Positions 1 through 6,374 are shown, counted from the first letter of the stretch. The stretch: 8,378 nucleotides of DNA from Acidilobaceae archaeon (GCA_027013765.1 JALWGG010000262.1:14002-22379), one strand, 5' to 3'. Made by a program: numbers and translations. Notes: a model not told the origin generated them from the sequence alone.

Positions 1-7
1 CCACCAT
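1..7 (-). CDS. Possible first codons of ribosomal protein S4 (partial, runs off the left edge)
   Basis: Immediately downstream of the rps13 stop codon, the minus strand shows a GGTGA ribosome-binding-like string (15-11) followed by ATG at 7-5, reading M-V-G into the window edge. In many archaea rps13 is followed by rps4, whose protein begins close to M-G-D-P, so a start here would fit that order. Seven bases cannot identify a protein: the call rests on conserved gene order plus a start signal. ATG at 11-9 and GTG at 14-12 are alternative starts. Confidence 0.25.
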
Positions 8-14
8 GCATCAC

Positions 15-479
15 CTACTTCTTCTTTTTCTTGACGCCAACAGTCATTCCAAGCCTCCCAGTTGTATGAGTCCTCTGCCCCCTGACTTTTAATCCCACCT
101 TATGCCTGACTCCACGCCATGATCCAATCCTGATCTCCCTCTCTATATCTCTGCGCGCATGGAATAGGAGGTCTGCGCCGATTAGGTGCCGATCCTCCCC
201 CGTCTCATAGTCTTTCCTCCTATTATAGAGCCATGGGGGCAACCCTATCTTGTCCATATTGTTTACAGCCTCCTCTATCCTTTTTACCTCGCTATCGCTC
301 AGGAACCCGGTCCTCTTATCAGGGTCCAGGCCGAGCATCCTTATGATCGCCAATGCGGTAGTATACCCTATCCCCTTAATCATGGCTAGACCGTATGGAA
401 GCTTAAGTTTGCCATCAATATCGGTCCCGGCTATCCTAACTATATACCTGAACTGCTGTTCACTCGACACCTCCACCAC
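15..479 (-). CDS. rps13: Small ribosomal subunit protein S13 (uS13), archaeal type
   Basis: This is the 30S head protein that contacts 23S rRNA helices and the P-site tRNA. The 154-residue product has the archaeal S13 layout: an N-terminal segment reading FRYIVRIAGTDIDG (10-23), the helix-two-turns-helix region with IKGIGYTTA (34-42), and the basic C-terminal signature WRGVRHKVGLKVRGQRTHTT (121-140), ending in a five-lysine tail. Length is normal for archaea, which run longer than the bacterial protein. The start is GTG at 479; GTG at 470 gives MSSEQQFRYIVRI, which resembles relatives better and would use the GGTGG at 480-473 as ribosome binding site, so the true N-terminus may be three residues shorter. 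It lies 60 bp downstream of rpl7ae with its own TATA-like box, and rps4 probably follows. Identity is secure; only the start is uncertain. Confidence 0.97.
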   Translation of the reverse strand: MVEVSSEQQFRYIVRIAGTDIDGKLKLPYGLAMIKGIGYTTALAIIRMLGLDPDKRTGFLSDSEVKRIEEAVNNMDKIGLPPWLYNRRKDYETGEDRHLIGADLLFHARRDIEREIRIGSWRGVRHKVGLKVRGQRTHTTGRLGMTVGVKKKKK

Positions 480-517
480 CAGCTATACCCCACACTGCCG
501 TCTGAATAGGGTAGAGG

Positions 518-529
518 AAATAAATTATA
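518..529 (-). promoter_or_regulatory. Candidate TATA box for rps13
   Basis: The minus strand reads TATAATTTATTT here, in the short gap between rpl7ae and rps13. An archaeal start site about 25 bases downstream would fall near 497, leaving a leader of roughly 18-27 bases that carries GGTGGTGGAGG just before the start codons. Placement fits, but the call is by eye only, and read-through from rpl7ae is also possible. Confidence 0.4.
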
Positions 530-539
530 GCATGCGGTT

Positions 540-917
540 CTAAGCCTTTGATTTAAGCTCCTTCACCTTCTCTATGATCTCCCTGACTAGCGGGTCTGCC
601 TCTCCGGGCTCTAGAATAGCTGCGCTAGCAGCTTGAACCTCTATACCAGCCGCCTCTCCTAGCTTCTTCTTGCTAGGCACATAGACATAGGGTATCTTCT
701 TCTCGTCGCATAGTATTGGGAGGTGTGCAACTATCTCCGGTGGGTCCACGTCTTCCGCTATTATTACTAGCTTCGCGATTCCCCTCTCACAGGCCTTTGT
801 GGTCTCATTTGTACCCTTCTTTATCTTACCTGTTTCGCGGGCCTTTGATACGGCTTCATACACCTTATCCACTAGATCTTCGGGGACCTCAAATTTCACG
901 TAAAATGGCTTAGACAT
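540..917 (-). CDS. rpl7ae: Ribosomal protein L7Ae (eL8), K-turn RNA-binding protein
   Basis: L7Ae binds kink-turns in 23S rRNA, in C/D and H/ACA guide RNAs and in archaeal RNase P. It therefore serves the ribosome, rRNA methylation and pseudouridylation, and tRNA 5' processing. The 125-residue product carries the family's RNA-contact motif KKGTNETTKACERG (33-46), with the N-E-x-x-K residues that read the sheared G-A pairs, and the distal loop segment DEKKIPYVYVPSKKKLG (71-87) that receives the flipped-out base. Length is typical. I chose ATG 917, with GGAGG at 932-928 and GAGGA next to it as ribosome binding site, over GTG 920. It is divergent from ppa across an 88-91 bp region and is followed by rps13. 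The usual archaeal partners (S28e, L24e, ndk) are not adjacent here. Identity is very sure. Confidence 0.97.
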   Translation of the reverse strand: MSKPFYVKFEVPEDLVDKVYEAVSKARETGKIKKGTNETTKACERGIAKLVIIAEDVDPPEIVAHLPILCDEKKIPYVYVPSKKKLGEAAGIEVQAASAAILEPGEADPLVREIIEKVKELKSKA

Positions 918-976
918 CACTCATCCTCCTCCCCATCTCTGGGTCGTCCAGTCTTCTAGGAGTGGCTTCTGAGAGG

Positions 977-986
977 TATTTAAATA
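977..986. promoter_or_regulatory. Palindromic TATA element, probably shared by rpl7ae and ppa
   Basis: TATTTAAATA is a perfect 10-bp palindrome in the 88-bp gap between two divergent genes. Rightward, a start site about 26 bases away falls at 1007-1009, exactly at the ppa ATG, so ppa would be leaderless; no good ribosome binding site precedes it. Leftward, it falls near 955 and gives rpl7ae a leader of about 38 bases with GGAGGA before the start. A symmetric TATA box can bind TBP either way round, and direction would then be set by the flanking BRE and TFB. Confidence 0.55.
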
Positions 987-1008
987 TGTTTTAAGATTTA
1001 ATGGTGTA

Positions 1009-1551
1009 ATGGTGGTGGAAGTGGGCTGCCTAGAAAAGCTGGGTCCTGGGAGTGATGCCCCCGATATTGTCAATGTCCTAATAGAGATACCAATGAGCAG
1101 TGGAGTCAAGTATGAGTTTGATAAGGATGCGTGTATAATCAGGGTGGACAGGTTCCTATACACTAGTATGGTATACCCGTTCAACTACGGCTTCATACCG
1201 GGAACCCTTGAGGAGGATGGAGACCCGGTTGACGTGCTCGTCATAAGCAGAGAGCCCTTACAGCCCGGCTCCGTAATCGAGGTTAAGCCTATAGCGATCC
1301 TGGATATGGAGGATGAGGAGGGGCCGGATAGTAAGATAGTTGCCGTCCCAAAGCCAAAGCTTGACCCATATTACAAGGATTGGAATGATGAGAGCGATAT
1401 ACCACAACATGTAAAAGATAGGATTAAACACTTCTTCGAACACTACAAAGAACTGGAACCCGGTAAATGGGTTAAAGTGACTGGCTGGAGAGGTTCAGGT
1501 GAGGCCAAGAAGAGGATTAGAGATGCAATAGAGAGGTATTCTAATAGATAA
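1009..1551 (+). CDS. ppa: Inorganic pyrophosphatase, family I (soluble, Mg2+-dependent)
   Basis: This cytoplasmic enzyme hydrolyses pyrophosphate to phosphate, pulling nucleic-acid synthesis and tRNA charging forward. The 180-residue product has the family signature DGDPVDV (70-76) with its three metal-binding aspartates D70, D72 and D75. It also has K34 and E36 in VKYEFDK, R48, Y56 and Y60 in YPFNYGFIP, D102, D107 and K109 in EDEEGPDSK, and Y146-K147 in HYKELEPGKW. These match the E. coli active-site set with a constant offset of five, so the site appears intact. Length is normal for archaea. The ATG at 1009 coincides with the predicted transcription start, suggesting leaderless translation. 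It is the only confident plus-strand gene, divergent from rpl7ae, and its last 11 bases overlap the convergent gene's 3' end. Identity is very sure. Confidence 0.97.
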   Translation: MVVEVGCLEKLGPGSDAPDIVNVLIEIPMSSGVKYEFDKDACIIRVDRFLYTSMVYPFNYGFIPGTLEEDGDPVDVLVISREPLQPGSVIEVKPIAILDMEDEEGPDSKIVAVPKPKLDPYYKDWNDESDIPQHVKDRIKHFFEHYKELEPGKWVKVTGWRGSGEAKKRIRDAIERYSNR

Positions 1552-2164
1552 TACCAGGCACGCTAGACTCGGGAACAGTCTTTTTCCTCCAATATACTAG
1601 AGAGTATAGCGCTCCAGCAAACACTAGAAACGTAGCGGCGCCAATAAAGGTGAGCCTACTACTATCCAGGATCTTTACACCACATATAGGCTCGGGGGAT
1701 GATGCCAGCTCTACTTCTAGAATGTAGCTAGGCGTCTTCACGGATTTAACTGCTCCCAACAGTATGATGCCTATATCACCATGAACTATAATGGAACCGG
1801 ACAACCCTCCCTCGTTTATGTAACCTATCTTGCCATTCCTACAAAGATAGAGGCCGTTATCTGATTTCGAGAAATACACAAGGTCTATTTCAGTATCTCC
1901 TCCAATTGTATATTTGGAGTTGAATAGCGTGACTAGAGCCTCCCTTATGAGGCCCCTGAGACGTGGATCCTGTATAGGTTCCTTGACTCTTATCAGCCCG
2001 TCACCCGTATCTAACTCGATAGTTATGATAATTGTGTCTACTATTCTTCCATTATATATTGTATAGAATACTCCATTATAGATGTAGGTATCCTTGGATG
2101 CGTAACCGATTAGCGGAAGAGACGTAACCAGTAGTAATAAAATGATGGTGCTTGCTGGACGCAT
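1541..2164 (-). CDS. Unrecognised exported protein anchored by a C-terminal membrane helix
   Basis: I do not recognise the family. The 207-residue product begins with a basic residue and a hydrophobic run (about 6-21, STIILLLLVTSLPLIGY) that looks like a signal peptide with possible cleavage near YAS. A 145-residue beta-rich middle follows, then a hydrophobic helix (about 171-192) followed by WRKK and a short tail. The expected topology is an outside domain with a cytoplasmic C-terminus. Two cysteines (near 108 and 161) in the outside part could form a disulfide. The start is ATG 2164 rather than the adjacent TTG 2167, with GGTGAG at 2178-2173 eight bases upstream. It begins five bases after the DUF123 gene ends, so it is almost certainly co-transcribed with it, yet nothing in the sequence links it to those genes' functions. 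Its stop overlaps the 3' end of convergent ppa by 11 bp. Confidence 0.75.
   Translation of the reverse strand: MRPASTIILLLLVTSLPLIGYASKDTYIYNGVFYTIYNGRIVDTIIITIELDTGDGLIRVKEPIQDPRLRGLIREALVTLFNSKYTIGGDTEIDLVYFSKSDNGLYLCRNGKIGYINEGGLSGSIIVHGDIGIILLGAVKSVKTPSYILEVELASSPEPICGVKILDSSRLTFIGAATFLVFAGALYSLVYWRKKTVPESSVPGIIY
1581..1585 (+). terminator. Candidate oligo-T terminator of ppa, inside the convergent gene
   Basis: A TTTTT run within a pyrimidine-rich stretch lies 30 bases past the ppa stop. Archaeal RNA polymerase often releases at such T runs without a hairpin. No non-coding space exists between the two convergent genes, so any ppa terminator must lie inside the opposing coding region. 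Confidence 0.3.
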
Positions 2165-2169
2165 CAATG

Positions 2170-2625
2170 TTACTCACCCAGATACTCGTCGATATCATAC
2201 TCTTCTAGGAGGTCCTGGCAACACTCTCTGAGGATAGGTTCAAGGCTTGATAGGTCAATACCTATGGCGAATAAATGAGTTTTTGCATGCCTGTCATCGC
2301 TAGAGCCGAATCCGGGGGGTCCATGGTCTAAGTGTTTTTCTAGGCATAACGCTACTCTGGATTCCATGTATGGCCCCCATAAGCTGTTGCATATCCAGAC
2401 TTTAATAATATGTGCATCAGTGTTGGTGGTTATCTGGTCTATGTGCCAGTGTATGCTTTTCTCTTTTATTAGGTGTCTCCTGAGCCTTGCATGAACCCCG
2501 CCTGGGCCCCCGCCAGAGCCTATATAGAGGTAGTATCCTGGTTGGAGGTTGTATGATGCCCCTCTTATCCGGACTTGTATGCTTGAGTCTATGCGTATTA
2601 GGAGCATATAGAGTGCTTTAGCCAT
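2170..2625 (-). CDS. Stand-alone DUF123 protein (GIY-YIG-like fold)
   Basis: The 151-residue product matches the archaeal DUF123 family, which is related to GIY-YIG nucleases and occurs alone or fused to endonuclease III. Family landmarks in order are GYYLYIGSGGGPGGVHARLR (30-49), with the paired tyrosines and the R-x-x-R-H-L arm, the HWHID block (59-63), ESRVALCLEKHL with a candidate metal-binding glutamate E89 (88-99), and the terminal signature GFGSSD followed by HLF (105-119). Role is unproven: a DNA-processing nuclease is the natural hypothesis from the fold, not shown here. Its ATG lies within the end of the upstream PLP-enzyme gene (8-bp overlap), with GAGG at 2638-2635 nine bases upstream. 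The membrane-protein gene follows after five bases. Family assignment is confident; activity is unknown. Confidence 0.88.
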   Translation of the reverse strand: MAKALYMLLIRIDSSIQVRIRGASYNLQPGYYLYIGSGGGPGGVHARLRRHLIKEKSIHWHIDQITTNTDAHIIKVWICNSLWGPYMESRVALCLEKHLDHGPPGFGSSDDRHAKTHLFAIGIDLSSLEPILRECCQDLLEEYDIDEYLGE

Positions 2626-3802
2626 GCCTCAGTGCCTCGTTTAAGTCGTTTATCAGGTCCTCTACGCTCTCAAGCCCTATGCTGAGACGGACTAGTCTAG
2701 GTGTTATTCCTAGTCTAGCTTTCTCCTCCTCTGGTAATCCCCTGTGGCTTGAGTAGTAGGGGAGCGTTGCTAGGGTTTCACCCCCTCCAAGGCTAGGTGC
2801 TGGAGCTATTATTCTGAGCCTGGATAGGAATCTGATTGGATCACCGTTGCTTAACTCGAAGGTTACAACCCCGCCGTAGATCCCGTTGAAGAGCTTCTTG
2901 GCGTAATCATGGTCCGGGTGGCTGGGTAGACCCGGATAATATACTTTAGATACTTTTGGATGCCTTTCTAGCCATTTAGCGATCTCCAACGCACTCCTGG
3001 ATGCCCTCTCGACCCGTAGGTGTAAGGTCTTCAACCCCCTTAATACAAGGTAAGCGTCCAGGGGCTGCTGAGCAGTGCCTAGGAGCCTTCTCCACTCCCA
3101 GATCCTTTTGTAATCATCCATATCCTGCCCAGCAACTAGTCCTCCAGCCACATCGTTATGCCCTGAAAGGTATTTAGTTGAGCTTTCAACCACCAGCCAG
3201 GCTCCCATTTCAAGCGGCCTGAAGAGTATAGGGGATGCAAACGTGTTATCCACTATAACTCTACAGGTATCCCTACAGGCTTTCAACAACTCATGTAGCG
3301 GGGGTATCCTCAAGGTAGGGTTTGCTATCGTCTCAACTAGGATTATATCGGAGTACTCCGCCGCATCTAGAAGATCCTCCCATGGAGGCCCACTCACATT
3401 GTAGTCAAATCTAATCCTCTTCCATAGACTGGCCAGGAGACTCCTGGTAGCCCCGTAAACGAGACGGGCAATCGTGACCCTGGATTTGGGGGTTACATGA
3501 GCTAGCATGACTGAGGCTAGTGCTGCCATTCCACTATTAAATGCTAGAGCCCATTTCCCACCCTCTAGGCATGAATAGGACTCTTCTAGCAGTAACACGG
3601 TAGGATTGTTCTCCCTGCTATATTTCAAGTCTCCAACTACCGGTTTAACCGCCTTATCTTCGTCGGGATACTTGTATATGGCCGACAGGTATATGGGAGG
3701 GATTATGGATCCCACAGGATCCCTCTCAGGCCTCCAAGAACCCTCCCAGACGAGGCTAGAATCAAGTGATGACCCGGTACACCTACTAGTACCTCTGGCC
3801 AA
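2618..3802 (-). CDS. Cys/Met-metabolism PLP-dependent enzyme (cystathionine gamma-synthase / gamma-lyase family)
   Basis: This is a fold-type I PLP enzyme of the trans-sulfuration group, acting on homoserine- or cysteine-derived substrates. The 394-residue product has the full set of landmarks: SIIPPIYLSAIY (32-43), YSRENNPT with the phosphate-binding Y61 and R63 (61-68), the cofactor-stacking VYGAT (115-119), VDNTFASP with D185 for the pyridine nitrogen (184-191), SSTKYLSGHNDVAGG with the Schiff-base lysine K210, APSLGGGET (335-343) and the carboxylate-binding arginine in RLVRLSIGLE. The sequence alone does not decide between cystathionine gamma-synthase, gamma-lyase, methionine gamma-lyase or an O-acetylhomoserine sulfhydrylase. 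The start is TTG 3802, supported by GGTGG-type bases at 3819-3811 eight bases upstream and by alignment of the N-terminus with relatives. It heads a three-gene operon and its last 8 bp overlap the DUF123 gene. Confidence 0.93.
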   Translation of the reverse strand: MARGTSRCTGSSLDSSLVWEGSWRPERDPVGSIIPPIYLSAIYKYPDEDKAVKPVVGDLKYSRENNPTVLLLEESYSCLEGGKWALAFNSGMAALASVMLAHVTPKSRVTIARLVYGATRSLLASLWKRIRFDYNVSGPPWEDLLDAAEYSDIILVETIANPTLRIPPLHELLKACRDTCRVIVDNTFASPILFRPLEMGAWLVVESSTKYLSGHNDVAGGLVAGQDMDDYKRIWEWRRLLGTAQQPLDAYLVLRGLKTLHLRVERASRSALEIAKWLERHPKVSKVYYPGLPSHPDHDYAKKLFNGIYGGVVTFELSNGDPIRFLSRLRIIAPAPSLGGGETLATLPYYSSHRGLPEEEKARLGITPRLVRLSIGLESVEDLINDLNEALRHG

Positions 3803-3850
3803 AGCAAGCGCCCACCCCCGTTATCGTTTCATCACACCGCGGAGGACGGG

Positions 3851-3866
3851 ATTATATGTAATTTAT
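3851..3866 (-). promoter_or_regulatory. Candidate TATA region for the three-gene PLP-enzyme operon
   Basis: The 103-bp gap after pcna contains an AT-rich stretch reading ATAAATTACATATAAT on the minus strand. A start about 25 bases downstream would fall near 3825-3835, leaving a short leader with a purine-rich GGGGGTGGG before the TTG start. Two possible TATA registers exist within the stretch, so the exact box is uncertain. Confidence 0.4.
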
Positions 3867-3905
3867 GGTTTGGTAGATACGCATCTTTATGGAGACTTGC
3901 ACTCC

Positions 3906-4655
3906 TCAATCGATCCTTGGAGACACATAGAACGTTAGCCTACCACCATCCTGGTATTCTATATCGACCCTTACTGGAGCATCCGAGCTATACCTTAAGG
4001 AAACGATATCTGCTGCCTGAGCTGCCTGCGTCATGTATGTAAAGTATTCTAAAGTATATGAGGAAGTGTCTGGCGACTCCACCCTGTAATCAATTAGGCT
4101 ACCCTTGCTTAAACTGAACTCTGCCTCCCCGCTAGCTATATCTCCTCGTCCCCTCAGGATCAGAGTGTCTTGGTCATCTAGTGCCTGAAAGGAGACCACG
4201 TCTGCTATAGGCTCAATATCTTTTATGGCGTCCCTGAAGGTGGTGCTAAGCATTCGGGCCTCTACCGTATATGATATCTTGGGCTCTGGTAGTTTCTCTA
4301 ATGTTAGGCTTATTTGTGGTATCCGGAACCTCCTAACACCCCTTCCAATGAACCCTATTTCTATAAATGAGCCGTCAACTTTAACCTCAAGAGCGTCATC
4401 CTTCCTAGCACGTCTGAGGACCTTAGATAGTATGCCGAATGAGACTCCGAAGGACGCTTCATCAGAATCAAGGTTGAACTCTGAAAAAGCGTCTCTAGGA
4501 TAGAATAGGTCGACCATTACAACATGGCTAGTGTCCAGGGCTCTTAGTGCTAGGCCTTCACCTGTAGCGACAAATACGGATTCATCCAAGATCTTCTCGA
4601 TACTCGCTATCATATACCTCCAGATCCTTGCATCCGCGAATCTAAACTCAAGCAA
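3906..4655 (-). CDS. pcn: DNA polymerase sliding clamp (PCNA)
   Basis: This is the replication clamp that encircles DNA and tethers polymerase, Fen1, ligase and other partners. The 249-residue product is full length for PCNA: the N-terminal domain opens FRFADARIWRYMIASIEKI (4-22) and contains LRALDTSHVVMVDLFYP (37-53). The interdomain connector follows (about 115-130, SLTLEKLPEPKISY), then the second domain with IADVVSFQALDD (150-161), and the C-terminal strand ends YVSPRID in place of the usual Y-L-x-P-R-I. Crenarchaea often encode several PCNA paralogs that form heterotrimers; which one this is cannot be told here. The start is TTG 4655, supported by GGTGG at 4667-4663 seven bases upstream. 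It lies 67 bp downstream of hutU and could share its transcript or use a weak promoter in that gap. Identity is very sure. Confidence 0.96.
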   Translation of the reverse strand: MLEFRFADARIWRYMIASIEKILDESVFVATGEGLALRALDTSHVVMVDLFYPRDAFSEFNLDSDEASFGVSFGILSKVLRRARKDDALEVKVDGSFIEIGFIGRGVRRFRIPQISLTLEKLPEPKISYTVEARMLSTTFRDAIKDIEPIADVVSFQALDDQDTLILRGRGDIASGEAEFSLSKGSLIDYRVESPDTSSYTLEYFTYMTQAAQAADIVSLRYSSDAPVRVDIEYQDGGRLTFYVSPRID

Positions 4656-4694
4656 TCCCAGGCCACCAATAAACTGTGGTTATGTGCTGAAGCC

Positions 4695-4700
4695 AAAAAA
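4695..4700 (-). terminator. Possible oligo-T terminator after hutU
   Basis: The minus strand reads TTTACCCTTTTTTGG just past the hutU stop, with six T in a row. This could end the hutU transcript. Alternatively it lies about 40 bases before the pcna start, where a promoter box would be expected, so its role is ambiguous. Confidence 0.3.
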
Positions 4701-4722
4701 GGGTAAAGGGTGGGGCCTTCTG

Positions 4723-6372
4723 CTAACAACTGATCATTGGACTCCAGATCCCCTTTTCACACAGGACTTGCCTTGCCCTTTCATATCCCGCGTCTGCATG
4801 CCTGACAACTCCCAGGCCGGGATCATTATTCAGCACTCTTTCAGCCCGAAGCATGCTCTCATCACTTCCATCCAGTACAAGGCCTATACCAGCATGTATG
4901 CTATAACCTATCCCGACTCCTCCGCCGTGGTGGAAGCAGACCCAGGTGGCGCCGCTGGCCGCATTTAACAGGGCATTGAGTATGGGCCAGTCTCCTATTG
5001 CATCGCTTCCATCCTTCATCCCCTCGGTTTCCCTGTAGGGGCTTGCAACGCTCCCTGCATCTAGGTGGTCTCTCCCAATCCACATGGGCCCTATCTCCCC
5101 TAGCCTAACCAGCGTGTTCATGATCCTCCCGAACCTGGACCTCTCCCCGTATCCTAGCCATACTACTCGTGCGGGTAACCCCTGGAACTTTACATGTCTT
5201 CTAGCCTTCTCAACCCATCTGACAAGCCTCTTATTATCCTTAAAGGTGGCTATTAGCTCGTCGTCCAGCCTTTCAATATCCTTCGGGTTGCCTGTTAGGC
5301 TTGTATACCTGAAGGGTCCCCTGCCCTCCTCAAACATGGGTCTTATATATGCCTGGACGAAGCCGGGGAACTCGAATGCCTCCCTGAGGCCTGCCTCATA
5401 AGCCATCTTCCTAATATTGTTTCCATATTCGAAAACGATCGAACCCCTACGTTTGAACTCAACCATAGCCTTTACATGCGACTTCATGCTCTCAAGAGAC
5501 TTTTCAATGTATGCTTGAGGATCCCTATCCCTGAGCTCCTCAGCCTCATCCAGCCCCATCCCGGCGGGGATATAGCTGAGGGGGTCATGGGCGGGAGTCT
5601 GATCGGTGACAACATCAGGTATTATACCCCTCTTCAATAGCTCCGGGTATACCTCGGCTGCATTACCCAGTAGTCCTATGCTAAGAGGTCTTCTGGACTC
5701 AACCGCTTTTAAAGCCATGTCAATGGCCTTATCCAAATCGTCTGTCCAGGTGTCTAGATACCCGTGCCTAATCCTCCTCTCGATCATCCTTCTGTCAACT
5801 TCGACAATCAGGGCCACGCCCCCGTTCATTGTAACTGCCAGCGGCTGGGCTCCACCCATTTCTCCTAGCCCTGCTGATAGGACCAGCCTACCCTCAAGAG
5901 TGCCATCGGGGAAGTGCTTCTCCGCCGCGAACGCAAACGTTTCATAGGTTCCCTGGAGGATCCCCTGCGTGCCTATGTAGGCCCAACAACCAGCCGTCAT
6001 CTGACCATACATTGTAAGGCCCTTCCGCTCCAATTCTCTAAAATAATCCCAGTCAGCCCATTTTGGGACCAACATGGCGTTGCTGATCACAACCCTAGGA
6101 GCTAGTTTATGAGTCTTGAACACTGCAACAGGCTTCCCGCTCTGAATTACAAGTGTATCATCCTCATCCATTTCCATTAAAGTATCTACTATAGACTCGA
6201 ACGCCTCCCAACTCCTAGCAGCCCGCCCAGTACCTCCATAAACGATCAAATGTTCAGGATCTTTAGCGACCTCCGGGTCTAGCACGTGAAATAGCATGCG
6301 TAGAGGACCTTCCACCTGCCAGCTGCCACTCTTGACATGTAGCTCATATCCCCTGATATGGGAGACGCGCAG
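4723..6372 (-). CDS. hutU: Urocanate hydratase (urocanase), start probably a CTG
   Basis: This enzyme converts urocanate to 4-imidazolone-5-propanoate, the second step of histidine degradation, using tightly bound NAD+ as electrophile. Using CTG 6372 gives 549 residues. Family blocks: VYGGTGRAARSW, IQSGKPVAVFKTH, YGQMTAGCWAYIGTQG, the dinucleotide-binding GLGEMGGAQP (168-177), TDQTPAHDP, EYGNNIRKMA, FPGFVQAYIRPMF, signature FQGLPARVVWLGYGER (396-411), GRDHLDAGSVASPYRETE, and CFHHGGGVGIGYSIHAG (479-495). The signature cysteine of relatives (ICW) is valine here. The first ordinary start, GTG 6315, would cut conserved residues: in-frame sequence upstream reads HIRGYELHVKSGSWQVEGPL, matching the family's R-x-P-R-G...K-S-W...E-A-P-L-R-M-L. 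The frame stays open to TAG 6390-6388 and its only start-like codon is CTG 6372, preceded by GGGAGAGG. No hutH, hutI or hutG lies nearby. Confidence 0.93.
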   Translation of the reverse strand: MRVSHIRGYELHVKSGSWQVEGPLRMLFHVLDPEVAKDPEHLIVYGGTGRAARSWEAFESIVDTLMEMDEDDTLVIQSGKPVAVFKTHKLAPRVVISNAMLVPKWADWDYFRELERKGLTMYGQMTAGCWAYIGTQGILQGTYETFAFAAEKHFPDGTLEGRLVLSAGLGEMGGAQPLAVTMNGGVALIVEVDRRMIERRIRHGYLDTWTDDLDKAIDMALKAVESRRPLSIGLLGNAAEVYPELLKRGIIPDVVTDQTPAHDPLSYIPAGMGLDEAEELRDRDPQAYIEKSLESMKSHVKAMVEFKRRGSIVFEYGNNIRKMAYEAGLREAFEFPGFVQAYIRPMFEEGRGPFRYTSLTGNPKDIERLDDELIATFKDNKRLVRWVEKARRHVKFQGLPARVVWLGYGERSRFGRIMNTLVRLGEIGPMWIGRDHLDAGSVASPYRETEGMKDGSDAIGDWPILNALLNAASGATWVCFHHGGGVGIGYSIHAGIGLVLDGSDESMLRAERVLNNDPGLGVVRHADAGYERARQVLCEKGIWSPMISC

Positions 6373-6374
6373 CC

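Noticed and set aside
921..1184. A minus-strand open frame opposite the start of ppa
   Set aside because: It is antisense to a gene with an intact active site and crosses the divergent promoter; it has no family features.
3821..3835. Minus-strand GTGATGA resembling a C box, and a three-codon ATG-AAA-CGA-TAA frame, in the gap before the PLP-enzyme gene
   Set aside because: No D box (CTGA) lies at a suitable distance downstream, and a three-codon frame is expected by chance.
4531..4968. A long plus-strand open frame spanning the 5' end of pcna, the gap and the 3' end of hutU
   Set aside because: It is antisense to two well-supported genes, its product is low in structure and rich in Ser/Pro, and it matches nothing.
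5606..5947. Plus-strand open frames within hutU
   Set aside because: They are antisense to a strongly conserved urocanase and show no independent motif or start signal.
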